64,000 nucleotides of DNA from Pyronema omphalodes (Eukaryota; Ascomycota; Pezizomycetes; Pezizales; Pyronemataceae), in NCBI GenBank assembly GCA_024516155.1, contig JAJJXM010000041.1, positions 520,849 through 584,848 on the forward strand, given 5' to 3'. The translations under genes were made by a program, and so were the position numbers. The stretch's first letter is position 1, and each line of letters begins with the position of its first letter. This document shows, in pieces, positions 34,216 through 44,435 of the stretch. Under the pieces are notes generated by a model, which made no database searches, was not told the origin of the DNA, and was given only the letters and a program-made list of their open reading frames with translations.

Positions 34216-36930
34216 GCAGGACCAAACCCAAAAGTTTCACCAGAAGAATAAGCACCAGGGATCAACCTTCCGGGAACCAGAGCCAATGGACTTGGATGCC
34301 GAACGTAGGGGCAAACCTAGGGACAAGGTAGAAGAGGAAAAGCGACAAAGGAAAAATGAATGTTATAACTGCGGTAAGACAGGTCACTGTGCCGCGAAGG
34401 GTTCCAACAAGAAACCAATGGGAGTAAGGAGACCCTACAGGGCGGTGGGGACCAACATGGACGAAGAACCAATTGAGGAGAGGGCGGAAGAAGACGATCC
34501 CCAGGAGCAGAGGAACACGGTGAACTCCTGGGGACGAAAGATCCCACCGAACCCGACAACCCGGAACCAGCCTACATGATATCAAGTGTAGGACCATACC
34601 AGCGAGACGAAAGAACCATACTGACAGTGGTAGTAAGAGGAAATGATAATCGAGAACACACCACGAGGGCCATGGTGGACTGTGGTGCAACGTAGAATTT
34701 CATCGACAAAGAATACGGGGAAAGAATTCGCATTCCGGTGAACCAGAAGAACCTCCCATAAAGAGTGTTGGCAGTGCATGGGCGAGGAGTAGCCAGTGGC
34801 CCGGTCATCCATGAAGCTATGGTGCAACTGCAAATAAACAGCCATCAGGGGGACATCAAACTACTCTGTGTCACGATCGGAAACTCACCTATTATTGTTG
34901 GACAGCCATGGCTCCGGAAACAGAACCCCAGTTTCAACTGCAAGGACGGAAGAATCACATTGGATTCAACGCGCTGCGCTGAGAAGTGCCTAAGGATCTC
35001 ACCTCATGCAACCACAGTGACAGAAGACGCCGCTACTCGACAATATCAACTGGACACTGTGTTGGACTCAGCCAGGGAACAGAGAGCAGGCGGAACAAGT
35101 ACTTACAGAATAACGGGGGAAGGAGAAGAAACCAGAGACGAGTCAACGAGGGAGGAGGAAGGAAACACCCGAAATGATTCTTTTTGAATGGGGATCGATG
35201 AGCACCATGCAGGGGAAAGAGAGGAGGAGGGACGAAAAGGGGTCCAAAGTGCCAACCAGAATGATCCTTTCCGAATGGGCGTAGATGAGAACCATGGAGG
35301 GGGGGAGGAAGAGGGAGAAAGCAAAGGGGTCCAAAGTAACGACCAGAATGAACCTTTTCAATTGGGGGTTTACAGGCACCGTGAAAAGGGATCAACAGGC
35401 ACCTCAGACTGGACCGCCTATGCCACCACAGGCCAGCATTGGCTGCGGGGCACCCATGATGACTACAAATAAACGACCATCAGGGGGACATCAAACTACA
35501 CTGCATCACAATCGGAAACTCTCCTATTATTGTTGGACTGCCATGGCTCCGGAAACAGAACCCCAGCATCAACTGCAACGGCGGATAATCACGTTGGACG
35601 CAACGCACTGCGCTAAGAAGTGCCTAAGGATCTTACCTCATGCAGCCGCGGTGATGGAAGACGCCGCTACTCGACAATATCAACTGTACACTGTGTTGGA
35701 CGCAGCCAGGGCAGAGAGAGTAGGCGTGACAAGTACGTACGAAATAATTGGGGAAGGAGAAGAAACCGTTGACCAGTGGAGGGGAACGAGAAGGGGTGCA
35801 AAGTAACGACCAGAATGATCCTTTTCGAATGGGGGTTGACAGGGACCGTGGGAAGGGATGAACAGGGACCTCAGACCGGACCGCCTATGCCACAACGGGC
35901 CAGGATTGGCTGCGGGGCACCCACGATGTCCCTTTTTGAATCGCATCACTGGGAATCACATGACCCCGGGGATAGTCGAGTCGCGACAGAAAGAAGCGAC
36001 CCAACACTCGGGCAGGGATATCGTTGCAACCGAATACCACAACTTGCTTCATGTATTCTACGAGGCAGAAGCATTACGGCGACCGCCACACTGACATCAC
36101 GACCGCCGGATTCCGCTGATGAAGCGAAGGGTTCCGCCATTCGAACGCTTGAGCATTGGATGAGGGAAGGTTGAACGCGTTGAAAGAATACTTGGATCCC
36201 AGCATTGAAAAATGATGGATACGCCGCTCAATATCACCGCAGGGACCCCACTACATTATGTAAGGAAGGAGGACAGCACACTCAGACTGTGTGTGGACTA
36301 CCGGGGACTCAATGAGATGACAGTAAAAGACGGGATGCCTCTCCCGCTGACAGGGGAAGCACTGGACCGCCTATCCAACGCAAGGATATATACAAAACTG
36401 GACGTGCGCGACGCTTATCACAATCTGCGGAACTCAAGGAGGGACAAATGAGGACCGCTTTTCGGACAAAACATGGCCCTTTCGAATTTCTGGTCATGCT
36501 ATTCGGTCTGACGAACACTCTGCATTACTCCAGAGGTCATTGGATGAAGTCCTAAATGATTACCTGGATATCTTCCGCCTGGCTTATCTCGATGATGTTA
36601 TGATTTTCTCCTATGACATCCAGCAACACCGACAGGACATTTGAAGGGTATTGGCACGTGTGGACAAAGAGAAACTAAGGCTCAAGGCCTCTAAATGATT
36701 ATTTCATACAGCAGAGACACAGCATTTGGGATATATCACATCACCGACAGGAACAAGCATGGATCCCGAGAAAGTGAATCCAGTGGCGAATTGGAGGGAG
36801 TCAGTGAACGTGAAAGGGAGACCAAGTTTCATAGGATTTACCAACTTCTACAGAAGGTTTATCAGGGACTTTAGCAAAATAACCACACCCCTGACAAAAT
36901 TGACAAGAAAAAACGTCACTGTCATGGCTC
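34216..36930 (+). pseudogene. Decayed Ty3/gypsy element (gag, protease, RT fragments)
   Basis: Gag knuckle CYNCGKTGHCAAKG at about 34360 lacks its last cysteine. Protease: MVDCGAT followed by an in-frame stop near 34694 (DSG is normal), then FIDKEYGERI and GQPWLRKQNP near 34905. Reverse transcriptase: [14 protein letters not shown] near 36285, [10 protein letters not shown] near 36400, a YLDDV catalytic box near 36588, and GFTNFYRRFIRDFSKI near 36835. Every domain is crossed by stops or frameshifts. The copy ends at about 36930 with no RNase H or integrase. The stretch between protease and RT is expanded by a direct duplication listed separately. This is a different family from the intact gypsy element further right. 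Confidence 0.8.
34836..35830 (+). repeat. Direct duplication inside the gypsy relic
   Basis: The segment starting taaacagccatcagggggac at 34836 recurs at 35471 (taaacgaccatcagggggac), and similarity continues through attattgttgga, gaagtgcctaaggat and gacgccgctactcgacaata to about 35180 and 35830. Related agaatgatccttttcgaatg words appear three times (35260, 35347, 35810). Copies differ by scattered substitutions. Confidence 0.8.
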
Positions 36931-36994
36931 AGAAATATCACCTTCCCCCTCCTTGCCATTCATTCACCTATTATCATTCGGTTCATTATTCAGC

Positions 36995-37460
36995 ACTGAT
37001 TTGTTTATTTATTTTCATTATCTCCCGAGCATCAGTCATCACTCGTCACTCGCCAGGCTTAGGGTTCGGACGTATTTCCCTTTCGGAAATATTTTTATTC
37101 GCCTAGTTCAGTGTTACGCTGATTCTCCTAGTGGTCAAAAAGGTAACGGGACCTCTCCCCATGGTTAGGGGTCGGTTCTGATTCCCTTGTCGGAAATTCG
37201 ATACATCTGTGTTAGGGTTGTTCTCTCTTCCCTGTTCGGAAATTATCATTCGAGTAAGGACCAGCGTTGCGACCATCTTATCCGATAAGAGAAGATGGGT
37301 CATGTGTTCCTTTTCAGTCGCACATCAGTACCCATGTGCACTGATGTACTAATGTGCGCACATGTCCCTGGGGTTAGGGCTTGATCATCGTATCCGATGA
37401 GATAAGAGCTATTCACGTGATCTCTTATCAGTATTACATCAGTGTGCACGCGCAACTAAG
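36995..37460 (-). repeat. Right copy of the ~480-bp inverted repeat pair
   Basis: Inverted partner of 30590-31063; see that entry for matching blocks. It begins about 60 bp after the gypsy relic breaks off. Confidence 0.8.
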
Positions 37461-37484
37461 CCACCCAATGGGTAGCCCGCAGGG

Positions 37485-37880
37485 CAGCCGCCCGGCTTCA
37501 AAAACATTTTCACTCAAACATAAAGTTTCAACAATGAAAAAAATTCTTCCATCGCTTTTGCAATGAATTAAAAGCAGTTAAATCTACTTATTTGCGTGAC
37601 CTTGTTTTTAAAAAAAAAAAAAAAAATTGGTGACTGAAAACAGCACCAATGTTGTAAGCGATCGGTGATGCTCCGCTGGGGCGTCGCCCCGCTCCAAAAA
37701 TTTTGACTCAAAAACATCATCTTTCAAAAATGAAAAAAATTGTTCCATCGCTTTTGCGATGAATTATAAGCAGTTAAAACTGCATATTCGCGTGACTTTT
37801 TCTTGAAAAAAAGAGACAAAAAACAATGGGTGACTGGGAACAGCACCAATGTTCTAAGCGAGTGGTTGTGCCCCGCTGGG
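37485..37880 (+). repeat. ~197-bp tandem repeat, two copies and a remnant
   Basis: The words atgaaaaaaattcttcc (37533) and atgaaaaaaattgttcc (37730) start equivalent positions 197 bp apart. The shared order is ccatcgcttttg, atgaatta, gcagttaaa, gcgtgac, ttggtgactg or gggtgactgg, acagcaccaatgtt, taagcga, ccccgctgggg. A third remnant ends at about 37880. An A run of about 18 lies at 37610. Confidence 0.75.
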
Positions 37881-38006
37881 GAGTTGCTGGCGCCAAGCAA
37901 TCAGACGTCCAAGGAGAAATCTGTGGAGTCTGATCAACCAAGTCTTGTGTCACCCAACAACTGCTGTGTCACCATTGATCCCCATATCAGCAGCATCTTC
38001 ACCATC

Positions 38007-39149
38007 ATGAACATCACTGCAATGCAACATCCAGTCAATCAGCGGGGTATGCCAGAGGCAGACAACATGTATGTCAGAGGGCTCATTCACATCATACTAG
38101 CACAAGCACAGCGGATCTCTAAGAGATGTGGTGAATATAGCGCTGATCAGCTTCTGTTGGCTGCTGGCTTCTATATTCCCGGTGCGTTGCCTCGGCTTCA
38201 GACCAGAAAGCCCAATGCCTGGAACCTCTTTCTACATCATGAAAAAGATGATGCTCGAGAGGAGCTACTCCAACAGAATGCAGGTGTGGGATACAATGAG
38301 AGCCGTGCAGGTTTCAAGGGTAACTACCAACAATACATGAAGCAGCGATGGGATACAGAACCAGAGCTGCGTCAGGAGTATGAAAGGTTGGCAAAGGGAT
38401 CAACTGGAGCTACTTCTGTTGATGATAGCGAACTGGATTCAGGGCATACTGATATTCATGAGGAGTCAGAGGTGCGTCTGAAGTCACACAAGGAAATACA
38501 GAAACAAAGTCTGAAGAATCTCAAAAAGCAGGTAAGTTATATTCCGGAGTATCTAACTATATATCACTGTTCATACTGATGGTTAAATCCTCAGGTAGTC
38601 CTGCTTGAGCGTCAGCAAATCCATACAATCTGCATGGCAGTACCCTCTGAGAATCTTGGTCCAGTTTTATTGACATCAATGGGAAAGGGATATGAATATT
38701 ATGCATTGATGTGGAAGCAAGGAGGGAGTGCAGGAGAGTTTGAGATGATGTGCAAGGGTGGCAAGATTGCTGAGAAGGCAATTGAGGTAGTAAAGGTAGC
38801 TGCAAAAGAGGGTCGCGTGAAGGATGCGTTGAGATCGGAAGCTGCCTTACTGATTCTCAAAGCAATCAGTATGTTCTTCAATTTCTGACTGATATTAGTA
38901 GTAATCTAATGGGTGGCAGATGGAACTACTAGGATGGAAATTCCTGAACTCACGGCTATTCCTCGAAAGCCTGGTGGGCTCAACCTAGCTATGAAACTGC
39001 GGAAATTGCATTGGGAGATACCCTGAAGGTGGATACACCAGGAAGAGGAGGACATCGAGGCAAAACTGATCAGTACCCATGAGTCCGAGCTACGGGACGC
39101 AGTTGATGGATTTCGACGCGGTACACTGAAGGCAGTTGGACACCCATAG
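38007..39149 (+). pseudogene. HMG-box-like protein gene with one in-frame stop
   Basis: Three exons join in frame: 38007-38531, 38595-38868 and 38920 onward, with GTAAGT and GTATGT donors and a gactgat branch site. The product is 301 residues up to TGA at 39024-39026. The segment at residues ~60-130 (RKPNAWNLFLHHEK, then YMKQRW, then LRQEYERLAKG) resembles an HMG-box-like fold often seen in fungal repeat-associated genes; I do not recognise a specific family. After the TGA the same frame continues with gene-like sequence (RWIHQEEEDIEAKLIS, RDAVDGFRRGTLKAVGH) for 41 codons to TAG at 39147-39149. A tryptophan codon TGG changed to TGA is the simplest explanation. The open frame extends upstream of 38007 to 37803, but that part overlaps the tandem repeat, so the start at 38007 is a guess. 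The gene lies directly beside the palindromic satellite. Confidence 0.6.
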
Positions 39150-39274
39150 CAACTGAATGGAGTTGAGGAGTGGAGGGGGTGGGGGAAAATGTTGATTAAA
39201 TTGTTGAATATAAAGGTGGCCGAAATGAGCTGTAAATTATAGATTCTTGAATAAAAAGTATACAAAGAGCTGTT

Positions 39275-41695
39275 GGATTTTCCGATGGGCGAGGGAGAGC
39301 AGAGGAGGCGGCGGCGGAGGGTCGATGGTTGGAAAATAGCTGAGAATTGTCAAAGAAAAGCCGCGAAGGCAGGTCGATCGTTAGATTAGCTGAAAATTGT
39401 GGAAGAAACGCGGCGAAGGGAGGTCAATGGTTTGCAAATGGCTGAGTATTGTGGAGGAAAAGCGGCGGAGGGAGATGGATAGTTGTAAATAGCTGAGAAT
39501 TGTTGAGGAAAAGCGGCGGCGGGAGGTCGATAGTTGTAAATAGCTGAGTATTGTGGAGGAGAAGCAGAGGAGGGAGGTGGATAGTTAAGAATAGCTGATA
39601 ATTGTGGAGGAAAAGCGGCGGCGGGAGGTCGATAGTTGGAAAAGGTTGATAATTGTGGAAGGAAAGCGGCGGCCGGAGGTCGATAGTTAAAAATAGCTGA
39701 TAATTGTGGAGGAAAAGCGGCGGCGGGAGGTCGATAGTTGTAAATAGCTGATAATTGTGGAGGAATAGCGGCGGAGGGAGGTCGATAGTTATAAATAGCT
39801 GAGTATCGTGGAGGAAAGGCGGCGGCGGGAGGTCGATAGTTGTAAATATCTCAGTATTGTGGAAGAAAAGCAGCGGGAGGAGGTCGATAGTTGGAAATAG
39901 CAAAGCGGCGAAGGGACATCGATAGTTGAAATAGCTGAGATTTGTGGAGGAAAAGCGGCGGCGGGAGGTCTATAGTTGGGAATAGCTGAGTGTTGTGGAG
40001 GAAAAGTGGCGGGAGGAGGTCGATAGTTGGAAATAGCAAAGCGGCGAAGGGAGATCGGGAGTTGGAATAGCTGAGATTTGTGGAGGAAAAGCGGCGTTGG
40101 CAGGTCAATGGTTGTAAATAGCTGAGTATTGTGGACGAAAAGTGGCGGGAGGAGGTCGATAGTTGGAAATAGCTGATAATTGTGGAGGAAAAGCGGCGGC
40201 GGGAGGTCGATAGTTGTAAATAGCTGATAATTGTGGAGGAATAGCGGCGGAGGGAGGTCGATAGTTATAAATAGCTGAGTATCGTGGAGGAAAGGCGGCG
40301 GCGGGAGGTCGATAGTTGTAAATATCTCAGTATTGTGGAAGAAAAGCAGCGGGAGGAGGTCGATAGTTGGAAATAGCAAAGCGGCGAAGGGACATCGATA
40401 GTTGAAATAGCTGAGATTTGTGGAGGAAAAGCGGCGGCGGGAGGTCTATAGTTGGGAATAGCTGAGTGTTGTGGAGGAAAAGTGGCGGGAGGAGGTCGAT
40501 AGTTGGAAATAGCAAAGCGGCGAAGGGAGATCGGGAGTTGGAATAGCTGAGATTTGTGGAGGAAAAGCGGCGTTGGCAGGTCAATGGTTGTAAATAGCTG
40601 AGTATTGTGGACGAAAAGTGGCGGGAGGAGGTCGATAGTTGGAAATAGCTGATAATTGTGGAGGAAAAGCGGCGGCGGGAGGTGGATAGTTGTAAATAGC
40701 TGATAATTGTGGAGGAAAAGCGGCGGCGGAAGGTCGATAGTTGGAAAAGGTGGAGACTGGTGGAGGAAAAGCGGCGGAGGGAGGTCGATAGTTGTAAATA
40801 GCTGAGTATTGTGGGGGAAAAGCGGCGGGGGGAGGTCGATAGTTGGAAATGGTGGAGAATGGTGGAGGAAAAGCGGCGGAGGGAGGTCGATAGTTGTAAA
40901 TAGCTGAGTATTGTGCAGCAAAAGCGGCGGGAGGAGGTCGATAGTTGGAAATGGTGGAGAATGGTGGAGGAAAAGCGGCGGAGGGAGGTCGATAGTTGTA
41001 AATAGCTGAGTATTGTGGAGGAAAAGCGGCAGAGGGAGGTCGATAGTTGTAAATAGCTGAGTATTGTGGGGGAAAAGCGGCCGCGGGAGGTCGATAGTTG
41101 TAAATAGCTGATAATGGTGGAGGAAAAGCGGCGGCGGGAGCTCGATAGTTGTAAAAGGTGGGGAATGGTGAAGTAAAAGTGGCAGCGGGAGGTCGATAGT
41201 TGTAAATAGCTGAGTATTGTAGAGGAAAAGCGGCGGAGGGAGGTGGTTAGTTGTAAATAGCTGATAATTGTGGAGGAAAAGCGGCGGTAGGAGGCCGATA
41301 GTTGGAAAAGGTGGAGAATGGTTGAGGAAATGCGGCAGAGGGAGGTCGATAGTTGGAAAATGTTGATAATTGTGGAGGAAAAGCGGCGGCGGGAGGTCGA
41401 TAGTTGTCAATAGCTGATAATTGTGGAGGAAAAGCGGCGGAGGGAGGTCGATAGTTGCAAATAGCTGAGTATTGGGGAGGCAAGGCGGCGGCGGGCGGTC
41501 GATAGTTGTAAAAGGCTGAGTAATGTGGAGGAAAAGCGGCGGAGGGAGGTCGATAGTTGTAAATACCTGATAATTGTGGAGGAAAAGCGGCCGAGGGAGG
41601 TCGATGGTCGTATATAGCTGAGTATTGTGGGGGAAAAGCGGCTGCGGGAGGTCGATAGTTGTAAATAGCTGACAATTGTGGGAGAAAAGCGGCGG
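39275..41695 (-). repeat. Left arm of the palindromic 51-bp minisatellite
   Basis: About 47 units of a 51-bp repeat typified by gaggtcgatagttgtaaata followed by gctgagtattgtggaggaaa and agcggcggagg. Units vary at a few sites (ttgtaaatag or ttggaaaagg; ctgagtattg or tggagaatgg). On the minus strand the 51-bp period keeps a 17-residue repeating frame open for up to 495 codons (40265-41752), with the pattern PPPLFLHNTQLFTTIDL. No start context, domain or non-repeat segment supports a true gene. Confidence 0.95.
39703..40654. repeat. 476-bp segmental duplication within the left arm
   Basis: Segment 39703-40178 appears again at 40179-40654, apparently without differences: the rare variants (aatagcggcggaggg, ctgagtatcgtgg, aatatctcagtattg, agatcgggagttgg) recur in the same order 476 bp later. 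This is a recent unequal exchange of about nine units. Boundaries are approximate. Confidence 0.85.
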
Positions 41696-41702
41696 GGGGG
41701 TG

Positions 41703-41994
41703 GTGGAGGTTAGTGTAATAATGAGGCGCGGGAAATAAAAAAAAAAGATCACAAATTAAAAAAACAAGGCAGCTCGAAATTTCCTGCTGTGTTTAAATGC
41801 CTCGCGGGATTATTGAGATTTTTAATCCTGTTTTCCTGGGGTGCAATGTTCCATGTTTAAACGTCTCGCGGGATTGTATCATCAATCTGAATAATCCCGC
41901 GAGGCGCTTGAACACAGCAGGAAATCTCGAGCTGCCTTGTTTTTTTAATTTGTAACCTTTTTTGTTATTTCCCGCGCCTAATTATTACACCAAC
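41703..41994. repeat. Inverted core at the centre of the palindrome
   Basis: Arm 41703-41822 pairs with 41884-41994: gtgtaataa, gcgcgggaaataa, acaaattaaaaaaacaaggc, agctcgaaatttcctgctgtg and cctcgcgggattatt each recur as reverse complements in mirrored order. The ~60-bp loop carries a third copy of the last word (cgtctcgcgggattgt). A run of about 17 C follows at 41994-42012. Confidence 0.9.
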
Positions 41995-42012
41995 CCCCCC
42001 CCCCCCCCCCCC

Positions 42013-43440
42013 ACGCGCCGCTTTTCCTCCACACTTATCAACCTTTTCCAACTATCGACCTCCCTCCGCCGCTTTTCCTCCACAATACCAGCTATTTACA
42101 ACTATTGACCTCCCGCCGCCGCTTTTCCTCCACAATACTCAGCTATTTACAACTATCGACCTCCCCCGCCGCTTTTCCTCCACAATACTCAGCCTTTTAC
42201 AACTATCCACCTCCCGCCGCCGCTTTTCCTCCACAATACTCAGCTATTTACAACTATCGGCCTCCCTCCGCCGCTTTTCCTCCACCATTCAACACCTTTT
42301 CCAACTATCGACCTCCCGCCGCCGCTTTTCCTCCACAATTATCAGCTATTTACAACTATCCACCTCCCTCCGCCGCTTTTGCTCCACAATACTGAGCTAT
42401 TTACACCTATCGACCTCCCGCCGCCGCTTTTCCTCCACCATTATCAGCTATTTACAACTATCGACCTCCCGCGGCCGCTTTTCCCCCACAATACTCTGCT
42501 ATTTACAACTATCGACCTCCCTCTGCCGCTTTTCCTCCACAATACTCAGCTATTTACAACTATCGACCTCCTTCCGCCGCTTTTCCTCCACCATTCTCCA
42601 CCATTTCCAACTATCGACCTCCTCCCGCCGCTTTTGCTGCACAATACTCAGCTATTTACAACTATCGACCTCCCTCCCCCGCTTTTCCTCCACCATTCTC
42701 CACCAGTTCCAACTATCGACCTCCTCCCGCCACTTTTCCTCCACAATACTCAGCTATTTACAACTATCGACCTCCCTCCGCCGCTTTTTCTCCACCATTC
42801 TCCACCATTTCCAACTATCGACCTCCACCCGCCGCTTTTCCCCCACAATACTCAGCTATTTACAACTATCGACCTGCCTCCGCCGCTTTTCCTCCACCAT
42901 TCTCCACCTTTTCCAACTATCGACCTCCCTCCGCCGCTTTTCCTCCACCATTCTCCACCATTTCCAACTATCGACCTCCTCCCGCCGCTTTTGCTGCACA
43001 ATACTCAGCTATTTACAACTATCGACCTCCCTCCGCCGCTTTTCCTCCACCATTCTCCACCAGTTGCAACTATCGACCTCCTCCGGCCGCTTTTCCTCCA
43101 CAATACTCAGCTATTTACAACTATCGGCCTCCCTCCGCCGCTTTTTCTCCACCATTCTCCACCATTTCCAACTATCGACCTCCCCCCGCCGCTTTTCCCC
43201 CACAATACTCAGCTGTTTACAACTATCGACCTTCCTCCGCCGCTTTTCCTCCGCCATTCTCCACCTTTTCCAACTATTGACCTTCCGCCGCCGCTTTCCC
43301 TCCACCATTCTCTACCTTTTCCCACTATCGACCTCCTCCCGCCGCTTTTCCTCCACCATTCTCAGCTATTCCTTCACTATCGACCTCCCTCCACCGCATT
43401 TCCTCCACAAATCTCAGCTATTTCAACTATCGACCTGCCG
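42013..43440 (+). repeat. Right arm of the palindromic 51-bp minisatellite
   Basis: About 28 units of the same 51-bp repeat in reverse-complement orientation. The plus strand therefore repeats the same 17-residue peptide pattern, open for 398 codons (42379-43575). The outer ends of both arms also match each other loosely (left gagggagagcagaggagg, right ctcctcctcttcgcccctc), so the inverted symmetry reaches beyond the units. The right arm is shorter than the left. Confidence 0.95.
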
Positions 43441-43518
43441 CTGCCGCTTCGTCTCCTCCTCTTCGCCCCTCCGTATTTTCCCCGGCCCCGTCTCCTCCAC
43501 AGCTACCACAACCACCAA

Positions 43519-44029
43519 CTATATAATATCATCATCTTGCCGCACCACAGTCCCTTCGATGTTGTCAGGATCTAACCTTTCAACAACATCATCGTCGTCA
43601 ATTGACCCTTCATCATCTTGCACAGCTATAACATTCCCCTGACTTCCTAAATTTTCGAGCTCATCGTTGACCACATTTTGCAGGCGATCGGCTATGAATT
43701 CACCGAGTTCATCTCGTCAAACTCCCTATCGCTGCCATCCTCGTCGGATCCCACTGTGCTGCGATCCTGATCTTGGTCGACCACAGTCTCTGCAATGTTC
43801 TCGGGATCCAAACTTAGAATAATCCGTCTCTGCGAGGTATGCAACATGGCTCTTTCCTCCGGCTCAAAAAGAGGAGCATCGACTTTCAGAAGACACTTAA
43901 TAACATGGTAATGGTGAATTATCATTGTCTTCAACTTGTCGAGATGTTCTGCTTCGGGGTCATTTAACACCTGTAGTAGGATAGCCAAACGACGATGTGC
44001 CCAATGAACAATCCGTTTTGCATGCAAAC
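43519..44029 (-). pseudogene. Truncated gene interrupted by the copia element
   Basis: The minus strand has an open frame from the copia LTR edge (44029) to TAG at 43692. It contains no ATG near its beginning (SLHAKRIVHWAHRRLAILLQ), as expected for the interior of a gene. It continues as a helical segment and an acidic tail with LDPENIAETVVDQDQD. A shifted frame then runs to 43519 and carries a second copy of that tail motif (LDPDNIEGTVVRQDDD), so a frameshift separates two related tails. I do not recognise the family. The upstream part should lie beyond the copia 5' LTR, outside the window. The gene also abuts the palindromic satellite on its other side. Confidence 0.55.
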
Positions 44030-44190
44030 TGTCGAAGGTCTCACAGGCACGAGGAGAAGAAGAAAGTGGAGGTGGAGACCGAATGTATTAACGAGCGTAA
44101 GGAGTCAGGCATAGACGGGCAAGCGAGTGCCTATACATAGAGAGTGGTCCACCTCCACCTAAGCACTAGGGCCTTAGGCGCACTTCAACA
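44030..44190 (-). repeat. Copia 3' LTR (161 bp)
   Basis: On the minus strand it starts TGTTGAAG and ends CTTCGACA, giving TG...CA ends with an 8-bp imperfect terminal inverted repeat. It is preceded by the purine run GAGGGGGTG (polypurine tract). The 5 bp outside, caaac at 44025-44029, is the candidate target duplication; its partner is outside the window. Confidence 0.8.
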
Positions 44191-44435
44191 CACCCCCTCG
44201 TCTAAGGACGGGTGCTACAAACATAATAATAAGAAGAAATAACAATCCATCATAACAGAAAACAAGAACAATACCATAGAAAAAGAAAATACCCAATTAT
44301 CCATAAAAGAAGCAGTGAAAACCCATAAGAAGAACAACCCAAATGAAAACAACACAATTCAATCATCATCATTATCAGCAATCAGCAGCCATACTTCAAT
44401 CACAAACACACACTTATTAATTCAAACCAAATCCA

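Noticed and set aside
30590..37460. Direct LTR pair of the gypsy relic
   Set aside because: The two copies are in opposite orientation, and the relic lacks RNase H and integrase before the right copy.
39275..43440. CRISPR-like array
   Set aside because: Units are contiguous 51-bp repeats with no unique spacers, in a eukaryotic genome, and inverted around a core.
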